Below are positions 26,492 through 34,798 of a stretch of 64,000 nt of DNA, in pieces; the first letter of the stretch is position 1; each line of letters opens with the position of its first letter. The translations under genes were made by a program, and so were the position numbers. Under the pieces are notes generated by a model. The model worked only from the letters and a program-made list of their open reading frames with translations. It made no database searches and was not told the DNA's origin. This DNA comes from Pedobacter africanus. Its GTDB lineage: Bacteria > Bacteroidota > Bacteroidia > Sphingobacteriales > Sphingobacteriaceae. The DNA lies in NCBI RefSeq assembly GCF_900176535.1, contig NZ_FWXT01000004.1:310001-374000 (forward strand), in the 5' to 3' direction.

Positions 26492-28801
26492 TTATTTCAC
26501 AATTCGCAACTTTGCAAATTTTAAGAGCAACTGCTTATTGCCCAGGCCCTGAAAAAATACGGTAGCTTTTACATCCGGCAAAGTACCTTCCAGGCTGATT
26601 ATTTTTCCGAAACCGAATTTTTCATGCTCTACATCCATACCATTCTGGAAGGCATTGGCCGCATCGGGAGTAAAGCCTGGCGTGGGTACGTGTGCCTTGG
26701 GCAGCATGGCCGTAGTTTTAGGCCGTTGTGCAGGTGCACTTACCGTTCCTGTGCCACCCGAGGCTGGTTTTGGCTTGCTGAAAGTATCACGTTGCTGCGT
26801 CCAGCTGCGCCTTTCGGTATCAAAGCTGTTGTCGCCCAAGCTGCTTTTGGCAGGTTTTACAACTTCTATTTCCAGGAAGCGGGCATTGATCTCGTCGATA
26901 AAGCGGCTGGGCTCGCAATTGGTCAGCGTTCCCCAGCGGTAACGAGAAGTGGAATAAGTAAGGGTCAGCTTTTTCTCGGCACGGGTTACGGCAACATAGA
27001 ACAACCTGCGCTCCTCTTCCAGGTCAGACCGCGAATTGAGCGACATTTGTGAAGGAAAGAGGTTCTCTTCCAGTCCAACTACAAATACGTTCTTAAACTC
27101 CAACCCCTTAGAAGAGTGGATGGTCATTAATGAAACTGTATCCGCATTTTTGTCATCAGCTTTATCGTCATTGGTCAGCAAAGCAATGTCCTGCATAAAA
27201 ACGGCCAGGCCCCGGTCTTCAATGTCTTCGCGCTCACCAAACTCCTTGATGCCGTTTAACAATTCCTGTATGTTTTCATGGCGACCGCGACCTTCTTCAG
27301 ACTGATCTGCATGCAGCTCCTTTAATATTCCGGAGTGCTGGGCAATGTATAAGGCGGTTTCGTAGGCATCCAGTTTCTTCGCTTCTACAGCAAAGCTTTG
27401 GATCATTACCGCAAAATCATTCAGCTGATTGGCAGTTCTGCCCGGTATATATTGCTGTGCGTTACAGATGACCTGCCACATGGTGATGTTGTGCTGATCG
27501 GCTGCAACCATGATTTTTTCTACGGTGGTATCACCAAGGCCCCTGCGGGGGTAGTTGATTACCCTTTTGATCGCTTCTTCATCAGCCGGATTAAAGGTTA
27601 GCCTGAAATAAGCGATCAGGTCTTTTACCTCTTTACGCTGGTAGAAGGAAAGTCCGCCATATATCTTATAAGGTATGTTTAATTTTCTTAAGGCTTCCTC
27701 CATGGCCCTCGACTGGGCATTGGTACGGTACAGTATGGCAAAATCATGGTAGGTATAACCTTTCGTGCTGCGTTCCTGTACAATAGCTTCAGCCACCATT
27801 TTACCTTCCTCGTTGTCGGTAAATGCACGCTGTACCTTAATCCTGTCGCCCGCCTCGTTGTCAGAGAACACGTTTTTTTCCAGCTGGTTTTTATTGTTGG
27901 CAATGATGCTGTTGGCTACTTCAACAATATTCTGGGTAGACCGGTAGTTCTGTTCCAGTTTATAAACCTGCAGGTCGGGGTAATCGCGTTCAAAATTCAG
28001 AATGTTCTGGATGTTTGCACCCCTGAAAGCATAGATACTCTGGGCATCATCGCCCACCACACAGATGTTCTGGTAAGCTGCAGCCAGTTTTTTGACGATG
28101 GTATATTGCGAAAAGTTGGTATCCTGGTACTCGTCTACCATCAGGTATTTGAATTTCTGCTGGTATTTGTTCAGCACATCGGGGTGTGTTTTGAGCAAAA
28201 CGTTGGTTTTGAAGAGTAAATCATCAAAATCCATTGCCCCGGCCTTAAAACAGCGCTTGGTATAGGTTTCATAAATTACCCCTATTAAAGGACGTTTATT
28301 GCTCACATCCTCTGCCTGTATTTCCGGGTTTTGCATATATTCTGTATGGGAAACCAGGTTGTTTTTGGCTGATGAGATCCTGTTGTACACAAAATTTGCA
28401 TTGTACAGCTTGTCATCCAGCTGCATTTCGCGGAGTATGGTCCGGATCAGGCTTTTGCTGTCATCCGTATCATAGATGGTGAAATTGGAAGGGTAACCAA
28501 TTTTTTCTGCTTCTACACGTAGTATTTTGGCGAATACAGAGTGAAAGGTGCCCATCCATATGTTTTTAGCCTCGCTGCCCACCACTTTCATGATCCGCTC
28601 GCGCATATCTTTGGAGGCCTTATTGGTAAAGGTAAGTACCAGTATGTTAAACGCATCTACCCCTTTTTCAATCAGGTGTGCCACCCGGTAAGTGATCACC
28701 CTTGTTTTTCCAGAGCCTGCACCGGCGACAATCATTGCCGGGCCTTGCGTGTTTTCTACTGCTGCGCGTTGTTGGGGGTTTAAACCTGCTAAATAATCCA
28801 A
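26492..28801 (-). CDS. UvrD/PcrA-family ATP-dependent DNA helicase
   Basis: 769-aa superfamily-1A helicase for nucleotide-excision and mismatch repair or removal of RecA. Motifs: Q-motif LNPQQRAAV, Walker A GAGSGKTRVI, Walker B MVDEYQDTNFSQY, motif III VGDDAQSIYAFRGA, motif IV EQNYRST, motif V SLMTIHSSKGLEFKNVFV and motif VI RRLFYVAVTRA. A disordered linker follows, then a C-terminal Tudor-like domain (EHEKFGFGKIISLEG). The protein start MDYLAGLNPQQRAAV is a TTG codon at 28801; no in-frame ATG lies nearby that would fit better. Confidence 0.93.
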   Translation of the reverse strand: MDYLAGLNPQQRAAVENTQGPAMIVAGAGSGKTRVITYRVAHLIEKGVDAFNILVLTFTNKASKDMRERIMKVVGSEAKNIWMGTFHSVFAKILRVEAEKIGYPSNFTIYDTDDSKSLIRTILREMQLDDKLYNANFVYNRISSAKNNLVSHTEYMQNPEIQAEDVSNKRPLIGVIYETYTKRCFKAGAMDFDDLLFKTNVLLKTHPDVLNKYQQKFKYLMVDEYQDTNFSQYTIVKKLAAAYQNICVVGDDAQSIYAFRGANIQNILNFERDYPDLQVYKLEQNYRSTQNIVEVANSIIANNKNQLEKNVFSDNEAGDRIKVQRAFTDNEEGKMVAEAIVQERSTKGYTYHDFAILYRTNAQSRAMEEALRKLNIPYKIYGGLSFYQRKEVKDLIAYFRLTFNPADEEAIKRVINYPRRGLGDTTVEKIMVAADQHNITMWQVICNAQQYIPGRTANQLNDFAVMIQSFAVEAKKLDAYETALYIAQHSGILKELHADQSEEGRGRHENIQELLNGIKEFGEREDIEDRGLAVFMQDIALLTNDDKADDKNADTVSLMTIHSSKGLEFKNVFVVGLEENLFPSQMSLNSRSDLEEERRLFYVAVTRAEKKLTLTYSTSRYRWGTLTNCEPSRFIDEINARFLEIEVVKPAKSSLGDNSFDTERRSWTQQRDTFSKPKPASGGTGTVSAPAQRPKTTAMLPKAHVPTPGFTPDAANAFQNGMDVEHEKFGFGKIISLEGTLPDVKATVFFQGLGNKQLLLKFAKLRIVK

Positions 28802-28856
28802 AATCCGTTCCTGCTGTTAAATGATGCTATTGAAAGGTATACTCTTATTTTAAATA

Positions 28857-28864
28857 CAAATTTA
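28857..28864 (-). promoter_or_regulatory. Candidate -7 element for the uvrD-type gene
   Basis: The minus strand reads TAAATTTG, matching TAnnTTTG, 55 bp before the TTG start codon. Confidence 0.35.
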
Positions 28865-29011
28865 AGAAAATCTGCTTGTTTAACCACATATGTTGGTAAA
28901 ATACAGAAAGCGGGAGTAAATCTAGCTCCAGTTTTTTTGTTGCTTTCTATTTTATAGGTCCAATAATTTACCATACGGTTAATTTTAGTGTAATTGCCAT
29001 ATTTAATTGAA

Positions 29012-29245
29012 TTACACCCTCAGCTGTATAGTGCATAAGGGGTCCAACATTGCCTGGCTTTTGTGGGGTTCAATAAGTCTGAATTCAAAATAGAGCATGA
29101 TTGCCACAATTGCAATAAAGGGAAGGATAAGGTATTGTCGGACGTAAGATCAAACCAATGCCTGCAAAGACGATTACAGGTAGAACGATCTTGACAGTAT
29201 ATCTTTTTCCGGGATGGCATAAGCCCCGTCTGCCGATATCTGTTT
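29012..29245 (-). pseudogene. Possible frameshifted small two-TM membrane protein
   Basis: In the 498-bp gap 28802-29299 no intact gene is seen. The minus strand carries protein-like pieces in different frames: a hydrophilic piece ending AYAIPEKDI, then KIVLPVIVFAGIGLILRP in a second frame, then LSFIAIVAIMLYFEFRLIEP running to a stop at 29012-29014 in a third. Joined, they would make a roughly 75-residue protein with two membrane helices. This suggests a decayed gene with two frameshifts; chance hydrophobicity is possible. Confidence 0.3.
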
Positions 29246-29255
29246 TGTAGTTACC

Positions 29256-29283
29256 TTGGTTTATCTTTTACCTTGTATCTTTG
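29256..29283 (+). promoter_or_regulatory. Bacteroidota-type promoter for the M20 dipeptidase
   Basis: TTG at 29256-29258 (-33), 17-bp spacer, TATCTTTG at 29276-29283 (-7). This is the best full match in the window, 16 bp before the ATG at 29300. Confidence 0.6.
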
Positions 29284-29299
29284 TACAAATTAATTTGTT

Positions 29300-30670
29300 A
29301 TGCAAGAGATCAAAAAATATGTTGAAGACAACAGGCAGCGCTTTTTAGATGAGCTGTTTGAATTGTTACGTTTCCCATCTGTAAGTGCCGATCCGAAATA
29401 TAAAGGCGATGTACTTAAAACTGCTGATTTTGTAGCGCAGAAACTGAAAGATGCTGGTGCTGATAAGGTTGAAATTTGTGAAACTGCAGGTTATCCGATT
29501 GTTTATGGGGAGAAGCTTATTGATGAGAAGCTGCCTACTGTTTTGATTTACGGACATTATGATGTGCAGCCTGCGGATCCGCTGGACCTCTGGGAAACAC
29601 CTCCCTTTGAACCAACAGTGCGCGATGGCAAGATCTATGCACGTGGTGCCTGCGACGATAAAGGACAGTTTTATATGCACGTAAAAGCTTTTGAACTGAT
29701 GATGCAGACTGGTACACTGGCCTGTAATGTGAAGTTCATGATTGAGGGCGAAGAGGAAGTAGGTTCTGCAAACCTGGGTACTTTTGTACATGCAAATGTA
29801 GAACGACTGAAAGCAGACGTGGTGCTGATCTCTGATACCTCGATGATCAGTATGGAAAACCCTTCTATTGAGACCGGCCTGCGTGGCCTGGCCTATATGG
29901 AAGTGGAAGTGGTGGGGCCTAACCGCGACCTCCATTCCGGTGTGTACGGTGGTGCTGTAGCCAATCCGGCAACCATTCTGTGTAAAATGATTGCTTCATT
30001 GCACGATGAGAACAATCACATTACTGTGCCTGGTTTTTACGACAAAGTTGTGGAATTGACAGAGGCAGAGAAAAAGGCTTTAAATTCGGCACCATTTGAC
30101 CTGAATGAATATAAAGAAGACCTGGATATCAAAGCGGAGTGGGGAGAGAAAGGTTACTCGACCTTAGAGCGTACCGGAACCAGGCCTACATTAGAGGTTA
30201 ACGGAATCTGGAGCGGTTATATTGGCGAAGGTGCCAAAACGGTACTTCCATCTAAAGCCAATGCCAAAATTTCTATGCGTTTGGTGCCTAACCAAAGCTC
30301 TGATGAGATTTCGGCGCTGTTTACCAAACACTTTGAAAGCATTGCGCCTGATTATGTAAAGGTTAAAGTTACTGCGCATCATGGTGGTGAGCCGGTAGTT
30401 ACCCCTACAGATAGTGTGGCTTACCGTGCTGCTGAAAAAGCCATTGTAGATTCATTTGGCAAGGAGCCGATCCCTACACGTGGTGGCGGTAGTATTCCTA
30501 TTGTAGCGTTGTTTGAAAGTGCTTTGGGTATTAAATCTGTACTTTTTGGCTTTGGTTTGGATAGTGATGCTTTGCATTCACCTAATGAGAAATATGACAT
30601 TTATAACTATTATAAAGGAATAGAGACTTTGCCTTTGTTCCACAAGTATTTTGCTGAACTGAGCAAGTAA
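29300..30670 (+). CDS. M20 family dipeptidase
   Basis: 456-aa zinc peptidase of the M20 family, CNDP/dipeptidase group. Metal-binding and catalytic residues are visible: YGHYDVQPADPLDLWETPPF (His and Asp), GACDDKGQ (bridging Asp), and MIEGEEEVGS (catalytic Glu pair). A dimerisation domain with LHSGVYGGAVANP lies mid-chain, and the final His is in SDALHSPNEKY. Cytoplasmic, no signal peptide; likely hydrolyses dipeptides. Preceded by a good Bacteroidota promoter; followed by a structured terminator-like element. Confidence 0.93.
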   Translation: MQEIKKYVEDNRQRFLDELFELLRFPSVSADPKYKGDVLKTADFVAQKLKDAGADKVEICETAGYPIVYGEKLIDEKLPTVLIYGHYDVQPADPLDLWETPPFEPTVRDGKIYARGACDDKGQFYMHVKAFELMMQTGTLACNVKFMIEGEEEVGSANLGTFVHANVERLKADVVLISDTSMISMENPSIETGLRGLAYMEVEVVGPNRDLHSGVYGGAVANPATILCKMIASLHDENNHITVPGFYDKVVELTEAEKKALNSAPFDLNEYKEDLDIKAEWGEKGYSTLERTGTRPTLEVNGIWSGYIGEGAKTVLPSKANAKISMRLVPNQSSDEISALFTKHFESIAPDYVKVKVTAHHGGEPVVTPTDSVAYRAAEKAIVDSFGKEPIPTRGGGSIPIVALFESALGIKSVLFGFGLDSDALHSPNEKYDIYNYYKGIETLPLFHKYFAELSK

Positions 30671-30705
30671 TTGTTTTGTGCCCTGTATGCAGGGTGCTTA
30701 ATTAT

Positions 30706-30780
30706 AAAAACACCAATATTCCTTCTATCCGCGGATTCTGAAGGAGAATCCGAAAGTCGATGAGGAACATTGGTGTTTTT
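30706..30780 (+). terminator. Y-shaped terminator-like hairpin after the dipeptidase gene
   Basis: Outer stem of 12 bp (30706-30717 with 30769-30780, AACACCAAT/ATTGGTGTT) continuing after a 1-nt mismatch with TTCCT/AGGAA. An inner perfect 7-bp hairpin GGATTCT/AGAATCC (30733-30739, 30745-30751) is nested in the loop. The 3' arm ends in TTTTT. Probably a terminator carrying an extra internal hairpin. A smaller hairpin CCCTG-TATG-CAGGG lies at 30681-30694. Confidence 0.6.
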
Positions 30781-30819
30781 ATTTTTGGGTGCATAGCTTA
30801 GGAGCGTTAGGGTTTTTTG

Positions 30820-30827
30820 TATTTTTG
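30820..30827 (+). promoter_or_regulatory. -7 element setting the start of the GH25 gene
   Basis: TATTTTTG matches TAnnTTTG and ends 7 bp before the ATG at 30835. Any codon further upstream would lie at or before the transcription start, so it excludes the earlier TTG at 30817. Confidence 0.4.
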
Positions 30828-30834
30828 CGGCATC

Positions 30835-31755
30835 ATGCCTCCAGCACCTAGAAAAACACCTGTTTCCCGAAAACCTACCTTCCGTCAAGCTTATGAGTCA
30901 GATGCATCTGGCCGGCCGCGAAAAAAAACTGTTGCCAGAAAACCTGCCCGTAAGAAAAAGAAAGGCTTATCTACAGAATGGAAGTTTATGATTGTTATAC
31001 TGCTTCTGGTTTTGTTTTCGCCGTTTTATTATGCTTATGTCATTAAGGGTTTCAGTTCAACCTGGCGATGGATCCGCGATATTGGTGAGGATCCCAATTA
31101 CCGTACCTACAGCAGTTTTGATATCCGTATCCCGAAGGGCTATAATATTCATGGCATTGATGTTTCTTACTACCAGGGTAAAATTGACTGGAAAAAAGTA
31201 AAAGACATGAAAGAGGACGACGTAAAAGTAGATTTTGCTTTTATTAAGGCTACCGAAGGCCTCTTTATGGTAGATCCTTATTTTCAGCGCAACTGGCGGG
31301 AGGCGCCTAAGGCAGGGGTAATTTGTGGGGCCTATCATTTCTTCAGGGCACATAAGCCGGGTTTATGGCAGGCCAAATTTTTTCTGCAGACTGTAAATTT
31401 TGAGGCAGGAGATTTGCCTCCGGTTGTGGATGTTGAAGAACTGAATGGAGTTTCGGCTTCAGAAATGCGCAAACAGTTAAATGATTTTGTGAAGCACATA
31501 GAGCGTAAGACCAAAGTAAAACCCATTATATACACCGGACTTTCTTTTTATAAAGACTACCTGAAAGGGAATTTTGAGAATTACCCTTTGTGGATAGCCC
31601 ATTACCATCAGCCGAAACTGAAAGTCGGTGCAGATACCAAATGGCATTTCTGGCAACATTCTGATAAAGCCAAAATTTCCGGAATTAACCATGTAGTTGA
31701 TTTTAATGCATTTAACGGAGATAGCCTGGCATTTGACCGTTTGCTGATCAAATAA
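30835..31755 (+). CDS. GH25 family lysozyme, membrane-anchored
   Basis: 306 aa. The N-terminal 45 residues are very basic and cytoplasmic (RKKTVARKPARKKKK). A single TM anchor is at about 52-72 (FMIVILLLVLFSPFYYAYV). The GH25 N-acetylmuramidase barrel runs from about 105 to the end, with GIDVSYYQGKIDW, AFIKATEGLFMVDPYF, the catalytic VVDVEELNG (Asp-x-Glu) and YTGLSFYKDY. It is oriented with the enzyme in the periplasm, so it may act on its own peptidoglycan. The ATG at 30835 is preferred to the upstream TTG because the -7 element ends just before it. Confidence 0.9.
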   Translation: MPPAPRKTPVSRKPTFRQAYESDASGRPRKKTVARKPARKKKKGLSTEWKFMIVILLLVLFSPFYYAYVIKGFSSTWRWIRDIGEDPNYRTYSSFDIRIPKGYNIHGIDVSYYQGKIDWKKVKDMKEDDVKVDFAFIKATEGLFMVDPYFQRNWREAPKAGVICGAYHFFRAHKPGLWQAKFFLQTVNFEAGDLPPVVDVEELNGVSASEMRKQLNDFVKHIERKTKVKPIIYTGLSFYKDYLKGNFENYPLWIAHYHQPKLKVGADTKWHFWQHSDKAKISGINHVVDFNAFNGDSLAFDRLLIK

Positions 31756-31801
31756 AAAGAAAAAAATCTCCATAGATGTTCGTAAAAATCAGCAATAGTA
31801 C

Positions 31802-31809
31802 TATATTTG
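31802..31809 (+). promoter_or_regulatory. -7 element for tRNA-Leu
   Basis: TATATTTG matches TAnnTTTG, 33 bp before the mature tRNA 5' end. Confidence 0.4.
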
Positions 31810-31842
31810 CGCCAAGTAAGGATTTTTCTTTAGTACATCAAT

Positions 31843-31926
31843 GCCCGGATGGCGAAATTGGTAAACGTTGCGGTCTCAGAAGCCGTTGGAGTACAATCCT
31901 TGAGAGTTCGAGTCTCTCTTCGGGCA
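31843..31926 (+). tRNA. tRNA-Leu(CAG)
   Basis: Folds as a class II tRNA. Acceptor GCCCGGA pairs with TTCGGGC (one G-U), followed by discriminator A at 31926. The D-arm has AAATTGGTAAA, the anticodon loop is CTCAGAA with anticodon CAG at 31877-31879, a long variable arm follows, and the T-arm is GAGAG-TTCGAGT-CTCTC. The 3' CCA is not encoded. A terminator follows directly. Confidence 0.96.
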
Positions 31927-31939
31927 CATCGAAACTTTT

Positions 31940-31970
31940 AAAGCCTGCAAAACATTGTTTTGCAGGCTTT
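31940..31970 (+). terminator. Terminator after tRNA-Leu
   Basis: 14-bp perfect stem (31940-31953 with 31957-31970, core GCCTGCAAAAC/GTTTTGCAGGC), ATT loop. A short T-run TTT ends the stem and TGTTATTAT follows. Confidence 0.85.
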
Positions 31971-32001
31971 TGTTATTATAAATAGTCTTAAAGAATACAA
32001 A

Positions 32002-32184
32002 ATGATCAGGCTGAATAGTGAAACACCATCAGAAGTGCTACAGGACGTGAAAAAAGGCGATCTGGTTACAGATACTTTTAGCAAAACCGGACTGGTGGAA
32101 AGCGTGGAAATAACGGATGATGGACTTTATAAGATCTATATTTTTCATCTGGTTACGGGCCGAACCATCACCATTAAAAGATAA
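32002..32184 (+). CDS. Small uncharacterised 60-aa protein
   Basis: Begins MIRLNSETPSEVLQDVKKGD and continues with alternating hydrophobic strands (DLVTDTFSKTGLVESVEI, YKIYIFHLVTGRTITI), which suggests a small all-beta, SH3/KOW-like domain. I do not recognise a family. The ATG at 32002 is preferred over the upstream one at 31960, which lies inside the tRNA terminator. It lies between tRNA-Leu and the convergent cardiolipin synthase gene (12 bp away). The balanced codon use and clean end support a real gene. Confidence 0.6.
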   Translation: MIRLNSETPSEVLQDVKKGDLVTDTFSKTGLVESVEITDDGLYKIYIFHLVTGRTITIKR

Positions 32185-32196
32185 AATACCTTTGGT

Positions 32197-33663
32197 TTAC
32201 AACAAAGGGGATAAAAGCCGTGCTGCCTTTTCCAGCAGATGTTTATACAGGGGGCGGTCAGCCCATTGTCCGGGATTAATTGGCCTGGCATCTTTCAGGT
32301 CTTCGTAAAATACCCTGCGCAGCTCAGTGGCAATTTCGTTATCGTATACAATGGCATTTACTTCAAAATTGAGGTCGAAGCTCCTGAAATCCATGTTGGC
32401 GGTACCAACAATGGCAACCTTACTGTCGGTCACCATTGTTTTTGCATGCACAAAGCCCTTCTGGTACTGGTAAATTTCTACTCCGGAATGCAGCAGGTCG
32501 TTATAGTAAGATCTGGCGGCAGCGTTTACCAGTATGGAATCCGACTTGCCCGGAACCAATAATTTTACTTTAATTCCGCTTAGCGAAGCGATGGTTAGCG
32601 CATCGAGCAGGCTTTCGCCCGGAATGAAGTATGGGCTGGTTATAAGAATCTCTTCTGTTGCCAGGTTTATGGCCTGAAGGATGGAGAATAAGATGGTTGG
32701 TGATTCGGAATCAGGGCCACTGGCGGCAATCTGTACAATCTTATTTTCTTTTTCTCCTTGTTGGGAAGGCAGAGTTGGAAAAAAGCAGCGATCAGGTTGC
32801 AGTTCTTCGCCGGCACAAAAATTCCAGTCGCACAGGAAAAGGTATTGCAGGTATTGGGTTCCCGGCCCATCTATCCGCAAATGGGTGTCGCGCCAGTAAA
32901 GCTTGTTTCCGTTGTTATTGATGTATCTGTCGCTTACATTGATGCCGCCTACAAAAGCGATGTTGCCATCTATCACAATAATTTTCCTATGGTTCCGGTA
33001 ATTCAGCCTGTTGGCCAGGAGCATAAAATGCACTTTTAGAAAAGGGAAAGCTAAAACACCTCCGGCTTTGAGTCGCGGTACAAGCTTTTTACGGATGTCA
33101 CGGCTGCCGAAATCATCATAAATGAAACGAACGGTAAGCCCCTCCTTTGCTTTTGCTATAAGTGCATTTTCGATGGCTGTGCCGATCTGATCGTCTTCAT
33201 ATATATAATATTCAATATGAATGTGATGTTTTGCATTTTTGATGGCTTCCAGTACTTCAGGAAATTTATTTTCGCCGTTAACAAGTACCTTAACAGCATT
33301 ATTTGCAGTTAAAGGACTCATGGAATCCTTTAGCACCATAAAGGCGAGTTCTTTATTGCTGATTACGGCAGCATGGTTGTGCTTAAAGGTCTGCTCAGAG
33401 TAATTCAGTATGTTTTGCTGGAACTTTGCAGCAAGATCGTCGTTTTCATAGAGCTTTTTGCTGTACATTTTTCTGTGCCGGTAATTGATGCCGAAGGAGA
33501 AATAAAAGATCATTCCCAAAATGGGTACAAAAATAGCAAACAGAAGATAGGCAAGGGTTTTAGTAGTGCTGCGGGTATCGTAAACGATGCGCAGACAAAC
33601 CAGAATTAAAATCAGTACATAGGTAATTTCGCCAATCAGCCACCAGTTCATCATACTATCCAT
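32197..33663 (-). CDS. cls: Cardiolipin synthase (phospholipase D family)
   Basis: 488 aa. Two N-terminal TM helices (about residues 10-27 and 37-55) are followed by two PLD domains, each with an HxK(x4)D motif: HRKIIVIDGNIAFVGGINV near residue 225 and HAKTMVTDSKVAIVGTANMD near 403. It condenses two phosphatidylglycerols to cardiolipin in the inner membrane. Length and topology are typical (about 480-510 aa). Its start overlaps the end of the dipeptide epimerase gene by 13 bp, so the two are probably co-transcribed. Confidence 0.93.
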   Translation of the reverse strand: MDSMMNWWLIGEITYVLILILVCLRIVYDTRSTTKTLAYLLFAIFVPILGMIFYFSFGINYRHRKMYSKKLYENDDLAAKFQQNILNYSEQTFKHNHAAVISNKELAFMVLKDSMSPLTANNAVKVLVNGENKFPEVLEAIKNAKHHIHIEYYIYEDDQIGTAIENALIAKAKEGLTVRFIYDDFGSRDIRKKLVPRLKAGGVLAFPFLKVHFMLLANRLNYRNHRKIIVIDGNIAFVGGINVSDRYINNNGNKLYWRDTHLRIDGPGTQYLQYLFLCDWNFCAGEELQPDRCFFPTLPSQQGEKENKIVQIAASGPDSESPTILFSILQAINLATEEILITSPYFIPGESLLDALTIASLSGIKVKLLVPGKSDSILVNAAARSYYNDLLHSGVEIYQYQKGFVHAKTMVTDSKVAIVGTANMDFRSFDLNFEVNAIVYDNEIATELRRVFYEDLKDARPINPGQWADRPLYKHLLEKAARLLSPLL

Positions 33664-34748
33664 TTATCGCAGTTGAGTAAGAAATGCGGATCTGCATCGG
33701 CACCTATGCCAGGAGTGTCTGGAACGTCAAGCAGGTAACCATCATAGGTCAGGCCACCAACAACAGGGTCAGCCAGATGGCCGAGCAGGCAAGTGTCCAG
33801 ATCGAAGAAGACGACATTAGGGCTCGCCAGTGCAAAATGCAGGTTGGCACTAAGAGCGATACGGCTTTCCAACATACTTCCGATCATGCATTTGACCCCT
33901 GCCTGTATAGCCACTTCGTGGATTTTCTGTGCTTCCAGAATGCCGCCTGATTTAGCAAATTTGATATTCAGGTATTCGCAAGACTGGCTGTTGATGAGCC
34001 TGCGGGCATCGTGATGATTGTAACAGCTTTCGTCGGCCATGATTTTAATGGGCGAGTTGATATTTAGCTCGGGTAGCTGGTCATCAAACCAGGTACGCAT
34101 AGGTTGTTCACAAAATTCGATATCAAAGGCTGCCAGTTCACCCAATGCAAACAGGGCATCGTCAAAACTCCATCCCTGGTTGGCATCCAGTCTGAGTATC
34201 ATCTCACTGCCAACTGCTTCCCTGATCTGTTTCACCCTTTCCATGTCGTCATTTATCTTTTTGCCCAATTTGATCTTGATGATCCTGCAGCCTTGCTGCT
34301 GGTATTTAACTGCCAAAGCCGCCATATTTTGTGGGCTATCAATACCAATGGTCATGTCGGTTTCGATTACCCGTTTTTGTCCGCCTAAAAACCGGTACAG
34401 CGGCAGATGCGCTTTTTTTGCCACAATATCAAATAGGGCCATGTCAAATGCACTTTTTATGGTGCTGTTGTGGGCTGCATAACCCAGGAGGTCGTTCATC
34501 CTTTCAGGAATGTCCAGAGGGTCTTTACCCATCAGAATAGTTGCAAAATCCTTTGCCATTGCCAGACAGGTTTCCTGGGTTTCGCCAACGATCATGGGAA
34601 AGGCCGAACATTCGCCAACACCATAGATGCCAGCATCGGTGTATATCCTGATCAGCACGTTCTGTGCAAAATGCATGGTCCCGGTAGCAATTACAAAAGG
34701 CTCCATCGGTATGCTGAAACGGTAAATCTCGGTATGGGTAATCTTCAT
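33651..34748 (-). CDS. Dipeptide epimerase (enolase superfamily, L-Ala-D/L-Glu type)
   Basis: 365-aa muconate-lactonizing-subgroup enzyme. It shows the catalytic KxK motif in IIKIKLGKK, metal ligands Asp in LRLDANQGW, Glu in FCEQPM and Asp in IMADESCYN, and the second catalytic Lys in YLNIKFAKSGGI. The family commonly epimerises L-Ala-D-Glu and similar dipeptides during murein peptide recycling, but other dipeptides are possible. The start is the ATG at 34748. The longer frame from 34754 would need a TTG start and gains only two residues. Confidence 0.88.
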   Translation of the reverse strand: MKITHTEIYRFSIPMEPFVIATGTMHFAQNVLIRIYTDAGIYGVGECSAFPMIVGETQETCLAMAKDFATILMGKDPLDIPERMNDLLGYAAHNSTIKSAFDMALFDIVAKKAHLPLYRFLGGQKRVIETDMTIGIDSPQNMAALAVKYQQQGCRIIKIKLGKKINDDMERVKQIREAVGSEMILRLDANQGWSFDDALFALGELAAFDIEFCEQPMRTWFDDQLPELNINSPIKIMADESCYNHHDARRLINSQSCEYLNIKFAKSGGILEAQKIHEVAIQAGVKCMIGSMLESRIALSANLHFALASPNVVFFDLDTCLLGHLADPVVGGLTYDGYLLDVPDTPGIGADADPHFLLNCDKWIV

Positions 34749-34798
34749 GAGCAAATAGCTTTACTGTAAAAATACAATATAAATTTTACCTTTATTGC

